Shown here in pieces: positions 26,935 through 35,660 of a DNA stretch of 64,000 nt. The DNA comes from Paraclostridium tenue (GTDB lineage Bacteria > Bacillota > Clostridia > Peptostreptococcales > Peptostreptococcaceae), in NCBI RefSeq assembly GCF_015668515.1, contig NZ_JADPFO010000008.1, positions 1-64,000 of the forward strand, in the 5' to 3' direction. Position 1 is the first letter of the stretch, and the number at the start of each line of letters is the position of its first letter. The notes beneath the pieces were generated by a model that was not told the DNA's origin, did no database searches, and was given only the letters and a program-made list of their open reading frames with translations. Position numbers and translations under genes: made by a program.

Positions 26935-27213
26935 ATGAAAATTACTGACGTGAGAGTGAGAAAATTAACTGACGAGGGGAAAATGAAATGTATAGTTTCA
27001 TTAACTTTCGATAATTTATTTGTAGTACATGATATAAAGGTTATAGAGGGACATAATGGATTATTCATAGCTATGCCAAGTAGAAAAATAGGAGAAGGAA
27101 ACTTCAGAGATATAGCTCATCCTATAAATGCTGAAATGAGACAAATGCTAGAAGATGAAGTATTAAAAGCTTATCATGAAGCAGTATCTCAATTAGAAGT
27201 AGCTGCTGAATAA
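26935..27213 (+). CDS. spoVG: Septation/sporulation regulator SpoVG
   Basis: A 92-residue SpoVG, a small site-specific nucleic-acid-binding regulator that influences sporulation, division and, in pathogens, virulence. It begins [11 protein letters not shown] and has the family block [27 protein letters not shown]. The C-terminal [22 protein letters not shown] is standard. SD AAGGGGG lies about 12 bases upstream. It has its own sigma-H-like promoter and a terminator, so it is probably a single-gene transcript. Confidence 0.96.
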   Translation: MKITDVRVRKLTDEGKMKCIVSLTFDNLFVVHDIKVIEGHNGLFIAMPSRKIGEGNFRDIAHPINAEMRQMLEDEVLKAYHEAVSQLEVAAE

Positions 27214-27256
27214 TTAACAAAATTAAAAACATAATATATTTTTAATATATTTCTTG

Positions 27257-27284
27257 AAGAGCCGAATTCCAGGCTCTTTTTTAT
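27257..27284 (+). terminator. Intrinsic terminator
   Basis: AAGAGCC GAATTCCA GGCTCTT is followed by T4 and ATTTG. Confidence 0.85.
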
Positions 27285-27334
27285 TTGAATAATATGTACT
27301 TTTTTACACAAAAATGGTATATTAGTTATTGTAA

Positions 27335-27364
27335 TTGACAAATTGTATACAAAATAAATAGACT
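27335..27364 (+). promoter_or_regulatory. Candidate glmU promoter
   Basis: TTGACA (27335-27340) with TAGACT 18 nt later. The -35 is perfect; the -10 is weak. Confidence 0.45.
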
Positions 27365-27421
27365 AACATATTATAAAATAGATTACTAAAATAATTAAAA
27401 AAGTTGAAATGGAGTGGGTTT

Positions 27422-28792
27422 ATGAATTTTAAAGCTATAATCCTAGCAGCAGGAAAAGGAACAAGAATGAAGTCAAGTTTACCAAAGGTAGTACACAAAG
27501 TGTGTGGAAGAGAAATGGTAAACCATGTTATAAATGTATCTAAAAATTCAGGTGTTAGTGAAATAGTTGCAATCTTGGGTCATGAAAGTGAAGTAGTTCA
27601 AGGTGTATTACCTGAAGAAACTAAGATAGCTATGCAAACTGAACAATTAGGAACAGGTCATGCAGTTATGATGGCTAAAGAACATATATCAGAAAATGAT
27701 ACTATAGTTGTATTATGTGGTGATACTCCTTTAGTAAATTCAGATACACTAGAAAATTTATTTAAATATCATTTAGATAATGGATATCATGCAACTGTTT
27801 TAACAACAAAGGTAGATAACCCAACTGGATATGGAAGAATAATAAGAGATGAAAATGAAGATTTATTAAAGATAGTAGAGCAAAAAGATGCTAATGAAGA
27901 AGAAAAATTAGTAAATGAAATAAACTCAGGTATATACTGTTTCAATGGAAAAAGTTTAAAAGAAGCTTTATCAAAGATAAACAATAATAATGCTCAAGGA
28001 GAGTATTATTTAACTGATACAATAGAGATAATGAGAGAGAATTCATTAAAAGTTGGAGCATTTAATGGTGCTACAATAGAAGAATTAATGGGTGTTAACT
28101 CAAGAGTAGAATTAGCCAAAGCAGAAGAAATAATGAGAAGAAAAATAAATACTATGCACATGGTTAATGGTGTAACTATAATAGATGTAAATCACACATA
28201 TATAGAAGCTGATGTAAAAATAGGAAATGATACAATAATATATCCTGGAGCTATGCTAAAAGGAAACACTGTTATAGGAAGTAATTGTGTTATAGGTATG
28301 AATTCATGTATATCAAATTCAACAATAGGTGATGATACAGAGGTAGAAAGTTCTACTATAATAGATAGTAAAGTAGGTAATAATACTAAAGTAGGTCCGT
28401 ATGCATACTTAAGACCAAAAAGTAATATAGGAAACAATGTTAAAATAGGAGACTTTGTAGAAGTTAAAAACGCGACTATAGAAGATAATTCTAAAGCATC
28501 ACATCTAACTTACATTGGAGATGCTCATGTAGGAAAGAATGTTAATATAGGGTGTGGAACTGTATTTGTAAACTACGATGGAAAAAATAAATTTAAATCA
28601 GTAGTAAAAGATGGGGCATTTATAGGATCTAATTCAAACTTAGTTGCTCCAGTTACAGTAGAAGAAAATGGATATGTTGCGACAGGGTCGACAATAACTC
28701 ATGATGTACCAGCTGGAGCTTTAGCAGTAGCTAGAGAAAGACAAGTAGTAAAAGAAGGCTGGGTAGAGAAAAAGAATAAAAAAAATAAATAA
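27422..28792 (+). CDS. glmU: Bifunctional GlcNAc-1-P uridyltransferase / GlcN-1-P acetyltransferase
   Basis: A 456-residue enzyme making UDP-GlcNAc for peptidoglycan and teichoic acids. The N-terminal pyrophosphorylase domain shows LAAGKGTRMKSSLPKV at 7-22, then QLGTGHAVMMA and VLCGDTPLV. The C-terminal left-handed beta-helix (hexapeptide repeats, from ~residue 250) includes ASHLTYIGDAHVGKNVNIGCG, the acetyltransferase site. The start is at 27422 (MNFKAIIL), with GGAGTGGG before it; TTG at 27404 is in frame but lacks an SD. The position between spoVG and prs is conserved. Confidence 0.96.
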   Translation: MNFKAIILAAGKGTRMKSSLPKVVHKVCGREMVNHVINVSKNSGVSEIVAILGHESEVVQGVLPEETKIAMQTEQLGTGHAVMMAKEHISENDTIVVLCGDTPLVNSDTLENLFKYHLDNGYHATVLTTKVDNPTGYGRIIRDENEDLLKIVEQKDANEEEKLVNEINSGIYCFNGKSLKEALSKINNNNAQGEYYLTDTIEIMRENSLKVGAFNGATIEELMGVNSRVELAKAEEIMRRKINTMHMVNGVTIIDVNHTYIEADVKIGNDTIIYPGAMLKGNTVIGSNCVIGMNSCISNSTIGDDTEVESSTIIDSKVGNNTKVGPYAYLRPKSNIGNNVKIGDFVEVKNATIEDNSKASHLTYIGDAHVGKNVNIGCGTVFVNYDGKNKFKSVVKDGAFIGSNSNLVAPVTVEENGYVATGSTITHDVPAGALAVARERQVVKEGWVEKKNKKNK

Positions 28793-28810
28793 TTTTTTAA
28801 GTTAGACTTT

Positions 28811-28848
28811 AACGTAAATATAGCTTTTGGCTATATTTACGTTTAAAT
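28811..28848 (+). terminator. Strong hairpin between glmU and prs
   Basis: A perfect 14-bp stem (AACGTAAATATAGC / GCTATATTTACGTT) with loop TTTTG. The tail is TAAATATAAA rather than a clean T-run, so it may be leaky or act as a processing site. Confidence 0.55.
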
Positions 28849-28886
28849 ATAAATATTTTCTTTAACAAAATTTTCGGGAGGTAATT

Positions 28887-29840
28887 ATGAATACTAGCGG
28901 AAGCGAAATTAAAATAATTGCAGGAAATGCGTCGAAAGAGTTAGCTCAAAAAGTAGCTGATTACATAGGTGTACCAATGGCTAAGTGTGAAGTTGGCACA
29001 TTTAGTGATGGCGAAATATCTGTAAATATAAGTGAAACAGTAAGAGGATGTGATGTCTTCGTAATACAATCAACTAATAGTCCAGTAAATGATAATTTAA
29101 TGGAATTATTAATAATGATAGATGCATTAAGAAGAGCATCTGCAGGAAGAGTAACTGCTGTTATACCATACTATGGATATGCAAGACAAGACAGAAAGGC
29201 TAAGGCTAGAGATCCAATCACAGCTAAATTAGTTGCTAACTTAATAACTGCAGCAGGAGCAGACAGAGTTTTAACAATGGATTTACATGCAGCTCAAATA
29301 CAAGGATACTTTGATATACCACTAGATCACTTACAAGGTGGAAAAATATTAGCAGATTATTTCAATACTAAAAACATTGAAGATTTAGTAGTAGTTTCAC
29401 CTGACTTAGGAAGTGTTACAAGATCTAGAAAATTTGCTAATGACTTAAATGGAGATGTTCCAATAGCTATAATAGACAAGAGAAGACCAAAAGCTAACGT
29501 ATGTGAAGTTATGAACATAATAGGTGAGGTTGAAGGTAAAAATGTTATATTACTAGATGACATGATAGATACTGCTGGAACAATAGTTAATGCTGCAAAT
29601 GCTCTTAAAGAGTTTGGTGCTAAAGATGTTTATGCATGTTGTACTCATGGAGTTTTATCAGGTCCAGCTATAGAAAGAATAGAGAATTCAGCTATAAGCG
29701 AATTAATAGTACTTGATACTATACAACTTCCTGAAGAAAAGAAGATAGACAAAATAAAAATAAAAACAGTAGCTCCTTTATTTGGAGATGCTATAAAGAA
29801 AATATTTGCTAACGAGTCAGTAAGTAAATTATTTAACTAA
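28887..29840 (+). CDS. prs: Ribose-phosphate pyrophosphokinase
   Basis: A 317-residue PRPP synthase. Conserved features: [17 protein letters not shown] at the start, [21 protein letters not shown]-like segment, [15 protein letters not shown] flexible loop, [15 protein letters not shown], and the PRPP/ribose-5-P loop [17 protein letters not shown] feeds purines, pyrimidines, NAD (pncB here) and uracil salvage (upp here) and is the PurR effector. SD GGGAGG. A strong terminator follows, after which the pilus remnants begin. Confidence 0.97.
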   Translation: MNTSGSEIKIIAGNASKELAQKVADYIGVPMAKCEVGTFSDGEISVNISETVRGCDVFVIQSTNSPVNDNLMELLIMIDALRRASAGRVTAVIPYYGYARQDRKAKARDPITAKLVANLITAAGADRVLTMDLHAAQIQGYFDIPLDHLQGGKILADYFNTKNIEDLVVVSPDLGSVTRSRKFANDLNGDVPIAIIDKRRPKANVCEVMNIIGEVEGKNVILLDDMIDTAGTIVNAANALKEFGAKDVYACCTHGVLSGPAIERIENSAISELIVLDTIQLPEEKKIDKIKIKTVAPLFGDAIKKIFANESVSKLFN

Positions 29841-29850
29841 ATATGCGTGT

Positions 29851-29883
29851 AAAAAAGAGACCTTTTATAGGTCTCTTTTTATT
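29851..29883 (+). terminator. Intrinsic terminator after prs
   Basis: AAAAAGAGACC TTTTATA GGTCTCTTTTTA. Confidence 0.9.
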
Positions 29884-29894
29884 TGTATTGCTTA

Positions 29895-30588
29895 GATATA
29901 AATATAGATTATGATTTAGAGAACTATGAATTACTGAGACAAGCTTTAATGAGAGGATGCTTTGAAAGTAAAAACATAATTTTATGGTTAAATACTAAAG
30001 AAGTTATATAAAAGTCAAATAAAATACCTAAAGGTTATAAAAAGATTTACAAGGTTTTATGAATATAGAAATTAATGAAATAATGTCTTTAGCCATAGAT
30101 TAGCCAGATATTTTTATATGAAGTTACAACTGAAGATGAAGAAGGAATTAAATATTTAGAGCTGATATTAGCAGTAATTTATAATAATGAAGTAGATCAG
30201 ATTATATAAGTTTTAAATTTAAATTAAATAATGAAGTTATTGATACTATAGATACATTATATTTAAGTTTTTTAAAGATAATAGTATATATAGGCTATTA
30301 TGGAACGATAGTTGATATATTGTAGGAAAAGTTAATGTTTTTATGAATTATTATTCATCTAGAAATTTTGATAAATCAGTAGATAAGATAGTAACTATAG
30401 ATAAGTTTACTTATAATAAAGACTTGATAAATACCTTTAGAGTGGCTTTTTCAAGTGAAATAGTAAAAGGTATTGAGAATCTTTTTGACATATATGTAAG
30501 TTATGGTGAAAGGCTTGTTCAAAGAAACAATAAGAATGAAAAAGAAAAAGGTAAAGAACAAAAAACAAATTTAGTAACAATAGAATAA
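29895..30588 (+). pseudogene. Remnant of a PilM-like pilus assembly ATPase
   Basis: Readable pieces in one main frame include DLENYELLRQALMRG, SKNIILWLNTKEVI then a stop, KSNKIPKGYKK, and FLYEVTTEDEEGIKYLELI. In another frame GFMNIEINEIMSLAID appears, and a last open piece of 81 codons (30343-30588) starts NYYSSRNFDKSVDKIV. This order (KIP linker, the FLYEV-type strand, a late SRNxxxxVDKI motif) is that of actin-like PilM. At least six stops and two or more frame changes break it. The N-terminus and upstream pilA, pilB and pilC are missing: prs and its terminator abut the remnant. Confidence 0.7.
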
Positions 30589-30599
30589 ATTTCAGGTTC

Positions 30600-31330
30600 C
30601 ACAAGAAACGTAGGACAGTTTATATGTGAATTTAATTTAAACATGCAAAACTTGAAACTATAAAAAGGATGAAAATAAATATTAAAAATATAACTATATT
30701 AGTTTGATTACTATTAGGATTTATTATCTGTGGATACTTTATAATTTATTTTGAATTCACCTAGTTTAACAAAGTAAATAATAATTTAAATATTGCAAAA
30801 TCAAAGCTAATAATGATGAATTATATAATTTAAAAAAAGAAGTAAGTGATAAAAGTCAAAAGCTATCATATGATATACAAGAGGCAATGTTTTTAGTTGA
30901 ATTATCTAATATTATGAGCAAAATGGAATAGAACTTTTAAATTACAATGTTGAATCTTTTGTGAAATACAAAAATTTTTATGTGATTCCAACAACGCTGC
31001 AAGTTAGATGAAACTATAGATATATAAGAAAAATGATGTATTATCTAGAATAATAAAAAATGTTACACAAATTCAAAATTTTAATATGGAAGTATTTATA
31101 AAGAATGAATTAAATAATAAGAGTTCTGACAAACAACAGTTAAACCAAAGATTAAATCCTAAAAAAGAAAATAAACTAAAAGGAAATTTAACAGCTATAT
31201 TTAAATTTATAATGTATATGTCTCATTGTCTAATTTAAAAATTGAAACAGAAAATCCAAATAATTGGAATTCAGGTAAATTTGATTCTTTTATTAGTACA
31301 ACAAACTATATGTATTATATATTAAGTTAA
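30600..31330 (+). pseudogene. Remnants of PilN/PilO-like pilus alignment proteins
   Basis: Just after the pilM remnant come INFRFHKKR, a short basic N-terminus, then a broken membrane helix (KNITILV, stop, LLLGFIICGYFIIYF) and a coiled-coil-like stretch (KKEVSDKSQKLSYDIQEAMFLVE). This is the PilN layout. Further on, QIQNFNMEVFIKNELNNK and, in another frame, VSLSNLKIETENPNNWNSG and DSFISTTNYMYYI look like the end of PilO. Stops and frameshifts are numerous. PilN and PilO normally form the inner-membrane platform. The assignment rests on gene order and weak pattern similarity. Confidence 0.55.
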
Positions 31331-31713
31331 ATAATAAAGGATTTACTTTTATTGAAGTATTAATTTCGCTTTTTATTGTATCTTTAGTTAGTATGGAATT
31401 TTGTATGATAGTTAATATGAATAATATAGGAAATGCTAAAAATAAAAAAGATATACATGCTATTGATATATTAAAAAATGAAACTGAACATTTAACTAAA
31501 TAAATAAAAGTAGAAAAAATTAAATTACAATAAGCTGGTACATATAATTCACCTAAATATAGTTAAATATGAGATATAGAAAATACAAAAATAAGCAATA
31601 AGTAAAATATCTTTATTTATACTATATAGATATGGTAGTTAAGTTTATATTAGATTTTAGCAAAAGGGTTGTGAGCATTAAGTACAAAAGTACTTGTTAA
31701 GGAGAGAGTCTAA
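31321..31713 (+). pseudogene. Remnant of a type IV minor pilin (nonsense-riddled, frame kept)
   Basis: The prepilin processing motif is intact: KLNNKGFTFIEVLISLFIV, with the G/F cleavage site and Glu at mature position 5. Reading one frame from 31321 to the TAA at 31711 gives about 130 codons with nine internal stops (31501, 31531, 31564, 31570, 31603, 31627, 31633, 31645, 31666). No frameshift is needed. The position where a start should be is ATT (31321), one base from ATG. The product would have been a minor pilin such as PilV/PilU. It ends just before the next remnant, with AAGGAG at 31699. Confidence 0.7.
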
Positions 31714-31716
31714 GAT

Positions 31717-32460
31717 ATGAAAGTCAAGAATAAACTAACAAGTAAAAACGACTCTGCAATGATACTAGCTATTAAAATAATAATATTAGCTAGTATCATA
31801 TTATTATTTTAATACTTTTCAAATAGATTCTAAGTCAAATTAAGAATACTAAAAATACTCAAAATGTAATAAAGGCTGATTATAATGTCCAAGGAAATAT
31901 TTAAGAATGAGTATGTGATTTTTTATCAAAACAAGTATCTGTAATAATGGGAATCAATCTACTTAAGATTCTGATAATAAATTAAAATATGAAGTGAACC
32001 AAAGTATTGTTTATAGAGGATTAACAGATATAAAAGCCAATTTATTAGAATTTTAAATTATAAATAAGTAAATACAGATGCCTGATAAGAATTTGAATGA
32101 AATTTTAAGGAGTTGTGAATTAAAAGAAAATAATCTACCTAGGGCTAAATAACTTATAAAAATACTCATAGAGCAATCTAAAAATAATAATACATTAAAT
32201 AAATCCAATTTATATGGTATGCATGAAAATATTTAATATAAAATTGCCTATGATCAGGATATTTCAACAGATATAAATAACTTAATTTATAAAATAATAA
32301 TTCAACAAGTGAGTATAAAAGAGGATTTAAGAGATCAAGAATTTATAAATCAAAATGAAGATAAAGCAGTAAAACATTTAGAAAAAACAACAAATCTTTT
32401 AAATAGGGTAAATATATGTTTGGGAAAACAAATTACTATAAATAGTAGTTTGAAAAAGGA
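31717..32460 (+). pseudogene. Remnant of a PilK/PilX-like minor pilin component
   Basis: ATG at 31717 keeps a good SD (AAGGAGAGA). The first 31 codons are open: MKVKNKLTSKNDSAMILAI followed by a hydrophobic helix, the PilX/GspK-type N-terminus. A stop at 31810 and later frameshifts break it. Fragments such as VNQSIVYRGLTDIKANLLE, DISTDINNLIYKIIIQQVS and EKTTNLLNRVNICLGKQ continue nearly to the pilT SD. In relatives a large minor pilin (PilK) precedes pilT. Function is lost in this copy. Confidence 0.6.
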
Positions 32461-32468
32461 GAATTTTT

Positions 32469-33530
32469 ATGGGAATTTTTAGTGTGTTAAAAATAGCTGT
32501 TGAGTTAGGGGCATCAGATATACATATAACAACAGATTGTGAACCCATAGCTAGAACAAAAGGGAAGTTTGTTAAATTATCAGATAAACTACTTACAAAA
32601 GAAGATACAAAAGAAATGGTAAAAGAATTGGCAGGACAAAAAAATTTTGAAAGACTTAAAAAACAAGGAGAGTGTGACTTTTCCGTGGCAATAGAAAATG
32701 GAGAGAGATTTAGGGTAAATGCATATAAACAAAAAGGAAATTATGCAATAGCAATAAGAACAATAACATCTGAAATCCCATCTTTTAAAACATTAGGATT
32801 ACCAGAAGTAATAAGTAAATTTATCGAAAAAGAAAAAGGATTAGTATTAGTTACAGGACCTACTGGAAGTGGTAAAAGTACAACTTTAGCAAGCTTAATA
32901 GATATAATAAACGAAAAGCAACAAAAACATATAATAACTTTGGAAGATCCAATAGAATATGTGCATTATCATAAAACTAGTATAATATCACAAAGAGAAA
33001 TTGGAAATGATACTGAAAGTTTTAATACGGCATTGAAATCGATTCTTCGCCAAGATCCAGATGTGATTCTTATAGGAGAAATGAGGGATCCAGAAACTGT
33101 ATCTATAGCATTAACTGCAGCTGAGACTGGACATTTAGTATTTTCAACTCTACATACTGTAGGTGCTGTCAAAACTATAGATAGAATAGTTGATATGTTT
33201 CCTACGGATCAACAGCAACAGATAAAAACTCAATTATCGACTGTATGTGAAGGTGTAATTTCACAACAACTTATACCTACTATAGATGGAAGAAATAGAG
33301 TTGTCGCAGTTGAGGTAATGATTACTACGCCAGCTATAAGAAACTTAATAAGAGAATCAAAAACATATCAGATACCAAACATGATACAAACGGGTGCAAA
33401 ACTAGGTATGAAATCAATGGATCAAGAACTTGTTAATTTATTTAGGCAGGGTAAGATATCAAGGGAAAGTGTATTAAGTAGGTGTAGTGACTTTGAATAT
33501 ACTAATAGATTAATTGGTGGTGTATATTAA
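32469..33530 (+). CDS. pilT: Type IV pilus retraction ATPase PilT
   Basis: A 353-residue hexameric AAA-like ATPase that powers pilus retraction. Intact motifs: SDIHIT at 17-22, Walker A GPTGSGKST at 130-138, Asp box ITLEDPIEYVH, Walker B DPDVILIGEMRDPET, His box AAETGHLVFSTLHT, and the PilT-specific AIRNLIRE-type segment near 283. No stop or truncation is seen, in contrast with the wrecked genes before it. SD AAAGGAGAA. The stop overlaps the pilD1 ATG by one base (TAATG). With no assembly ATPase PilB here, its partner must be elsewhere, or it is surviving without one. Confidence 0.94.
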   Translation: MGIFSVLKIAVELGASDIHITTDCEPIARTKGKFVKLSDKLLTKEDTKEMVKELAGQKNFERLKKQGECDFSVAIENGERFRVNAYKQKGNYAIAIRTITSEIPSFKTLGLPEVISKFIEKEKGLVLVTGPTGSGKSTTLASLIDIINEKQQKHIITLEDPIEYVHYHKTSIISQREIGNDTESFNTALKSILRQDPDVILIGEMRDPETVSIALTAAETGHLVFSTLHTVGAVKTIDRIVDMFPTDQQQQIKTQLSTVCEGVISQQLIPTIDGRNRVVAVEVMITTPAIRNLIRESKTYQIPNMIQTGAKLGMKSMDQELVNLFRQGKISRESVLSRCSDFEYTNRLIGGVY

Positions 33531-34309
33531 TGGACATGTATTTTACAGTACTGGTATTTATAATGGGAGTAATATTTGGGAGTTTTTATAATGTATGCAT
33601 ATATCGTATACCTAATAAGCAATCAATAGTTAATCCGCCATCGCATTGCTATAGATGTAATACAAGATTAAAGCCCATAGATTTAGTTCCTATTCTTGGT
33701 TGGGGTTTCTTAAAAGGAAAATGTAGATATTGTAAAGAAAAAATATCACCAAGATATACAATAGTAGAAATTATAACTGGAATACTATTTACACTTATAT
33801 ATATAACTTTTGAATATAAATTTATTACAATATATTATATGTTTTTAACATCATTACTTATAATAATTACTTTTATAGATTTAGATTGTTACATAATACC
33901 AGATATATTAGTTCTAATAGGAAGCATAACTGCATTGTTAGTGAATTTTTTAGGGTATGGAATACCGTTTATTGATGCAATAAAGGGATCTATATTTACA
34001 GGTGGAGGATTATTAGTACTGACCTTAATCATAGAATATATATTAAAGAAAGAAGTAATAGGTGGCGAAGGTATAAAACTATTTGTAATGATAGGGTTAT
34101 TTCTAGGAACAAAGTTATCGTTACTGACCTTGTTACTTAGCATATATATTGGAGGAGCATATGGGATAATATTTATAGTTTATAATAAAATAAAAAATAA
34201 GAGATTTAATTCTATGATTCCATTTGGACCTTTCATATCATTAGCAACAGTAATATCGATGTTATATGGTAATCAGATAATAGATTTTTATATAAAAACA
34301 TTTTTATAA
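33530..34309 (+). CDS. pilD: Prepilin peptidase/N-methyltransferase with an altered GxGD motif (PilD1)
   Basis: A 259-residue multi-pass A24 protein. The N-terminal methyltransferase-associated domain is complete, with four cysteines in CYRC...CRYC, followed by RYTIVE. The first catalytic aspartate region FIDLDCYIIPD is present. The second motif, normally GxGD ahead of K, reads GGEGIKLF, so the aspartate two residues before the Lys is replaced by Gly. That should damage peptidase activity while methylation may remain. It is translationally coupled to pilT and ended by a terminator. Confidence 0.88.
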   Translation: MDMYFTVLVFIMGVIFGSFYNVCIYRIPNKQSIVNPPSHCYRCNTRLKPIDLVPILGWGFLKGKCRYCKEKISPRYTIVEIITGILFTLIYITFEYKFITIYYMFLTSLLIIITFIDLDCYIIPDILVLIGSITALLVNFLGYGIPFIDAIKGSIFTGGGLLVLTLIIEYILKKEVIGGEGIKLFVMIGLFLGTKLSLLTLLLSIYIGGAYGIIFIVYNKIKNKRFNSMIPFGPFISLATVISMLYGNQIIDFYIKTFL

Positions 34310-34311
34310 GA

Positions 34312-34348
34312 AATAACCTATGGGCTGTATGCTTATAGGTTATTATTT
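34312..34348 (+). terminator. Terminator between pilD1 and pilD2
   Basis: A perfect 10-bp stem AATAACCTAT / ATAGGTTATT with a 13-nt loop, followed by ATTTT. Confidence 0.65.
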
Positions 34349-34419
34349 TAAACTATAATAGGACTATAATTTATTGAGTTTGTTAATAATTTAAATATCC
34401 TACTATGAGTATTTAAATT

Positions 34420-35025
34420 ATGATACAAATAATATTATTAAGTTTTTTAATGGTACAATTAGTACAATTTTCAATAAAAGAATTATTTGAAATAAAAATA
34501 AATGAAGATAAATTTGCAGAAATATTATATATAATAACTCCAGTAATAATATTAATGTTATACGTGAAACTAGGTTTTAATGAAGAATTTTTTAGATATT
34601 CATTACTAGTGTGTTTTTTAGTGGTAATATCTATAATAGACTATTATACAATGTATATATACGATATAACTATAATTAGTGGTATAATAATTCAAGGAAT
34701 TATATTGTTATTGACAAAGGATAATATAATATATCATATAATAGGATTAGCATTTGGATTTATTATTCCTTATATAATGGTTAAACTAACAAAAGGTGTA
34801 GGCTCAGGAGATATAGGAGTCTATACTTTGTGTTGTTTTTGTATAGGGATAGAAAAAAGTGTATATATGATACCTATATCTTTTATAATAGGAAGTATTT
34901 ATGGAGTTTACTTATTATTATTTAAGAAAAAATCAAAAAATTCATATATGCCATTTGCACCTTGTATATTTTTAGCAACAACATTCGTAATACTATCACA
35001 ACAAAACTTTATATTTAATATATGA
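34420..35025 (+). CDS. Short A24 prepilin peptidase (PilD2), no methyltransferase domain
   Basis: A 201-residue, nearly all-hydrophobic A24 peptidase. It has the first catalytic Asp region (VVISIIDYYTMYIYD) and an intact GxGD (GVGSGDIGVY), but lacks the N-terminal cysteine domain. That makes it complementary to PilD1. No SD is visible before ATG 34420 and a terminator lies between it and pilD1. A TATAAT at 34365-34370 could be a promoter. In C. difficile the pilus cluster also ends with two pilD genes. Expression in this strain is uncertain. Confidence 0.82.
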   Translation: MIQIILLSFLMVQLVQFSIKELFEIKINEDKFAEILYIITPVIILMLYVKLGFNEEFFRYSLLVCFLVVISIIDYYTMYIYDITIISGIIIQGIILLLTKDNIIYHIIGLAFGFIIPYIMVKLTKGVGSGDIGVYTLCCFCIGIEKSVYMIPISFIIGSIYGVYLLLFKKKSKNSYMPFAPCIFLATTFVILSQQNFIFNI

Positions 35026-35079
35026 AATTTTAAAAATTTAATTTATAAGAAATAATAACAAGTAAAGGGAGGAATGAAA

Positions 35080-35640
35080 ATGTACGTAATAGTAGGATTA
35101 GGAAATCCAGGTAAACAATACGAGCATACAAGACATAACGTTGGATTTGATGTTATAGATATTTTGGCAAAGGAATATGGCATAAGCGTAACGAAAATAA
35201 AACATAAGGCACTTATAGGTGAAGGTAGAGTAGGAAATGAAAAAGTTTTACTAGTAAAGCCCCAGACATATATGAATTTAAGTGGAGAAACACTAATAGA
35301 TATATACAATTATTATAAAGTAGACTCTAATAATATAGTTGTCATATATGATGATATAGATTTAGATGTCGGAAAAATAAGAATAAGAAAAAAAGGTAGT
35401 GGTGGAACTCATAATGGAATGAGATCTATATTAAAGTGCCTAGGAACTAATGAATTTCCAAGAGTAAGAGTTGGGGTATCAAAACCTAGACCAGGACAAG
35501 ATTTAGCAGATTTTGTTTTATCTAGATTTAGGAAAGAAGAATCATCAGATATTCAAGATGGATTAGAAAAAGCAGCTAAGTCTGTAGATTGTATAATAAG
35601 AGAAAATATAGATTTATCAATGAATAAATATAATGGTTAG
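35080..35640 (+). CDS. pth: Peptidyl-tRNA hydrolase
   Basis: A 186-residue Pth1 that releases peptides from prematurely dropped peptidyl-tRNA. Conserved residues: [19 protein letters not shown] with catalytic His, [38 protein letters not shown] (Asp and His of the active site). The start is put at 35080: AAGGGAGG lies seven bases ahead, whereas ATG 35074 is only one base from it. It heads the pth-mfd-prsA run. Confidence 0.96.
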   Translation: MYVIVGLGNPGKQYEHTRHNVGFDVIDILAKEYGISVTKIKHKALIGEGRVGNEKVLLVKPQTYMNLSGETLIDIYNYYKVDSNNIVVIYDDIDLDVGKIRIRKKGSGGTHNGMRSILKCLGTNEFPRVRVGVSKPRPGQDLADFVLSRFRKEESSDIQDGLEKAAKSVDCIIRENIDLSMNKYNG

Positions 35641-35660
35641 TTTATAAGGGGGGTTAGAAT

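Noticed and set aside
30343-30588. 81-aa open frame as a real gene
   Set aside because: It has no SD and lies within a run of broken frames. Its sequence fits the C-terminal part of a PilM remnant.
29885-32468. A mobile element as the cause of the pilus decay
   Set aside because: No transposase fragment, terminal inverted repeat or target duplication was seen; the pieces keep the pilus gene order.
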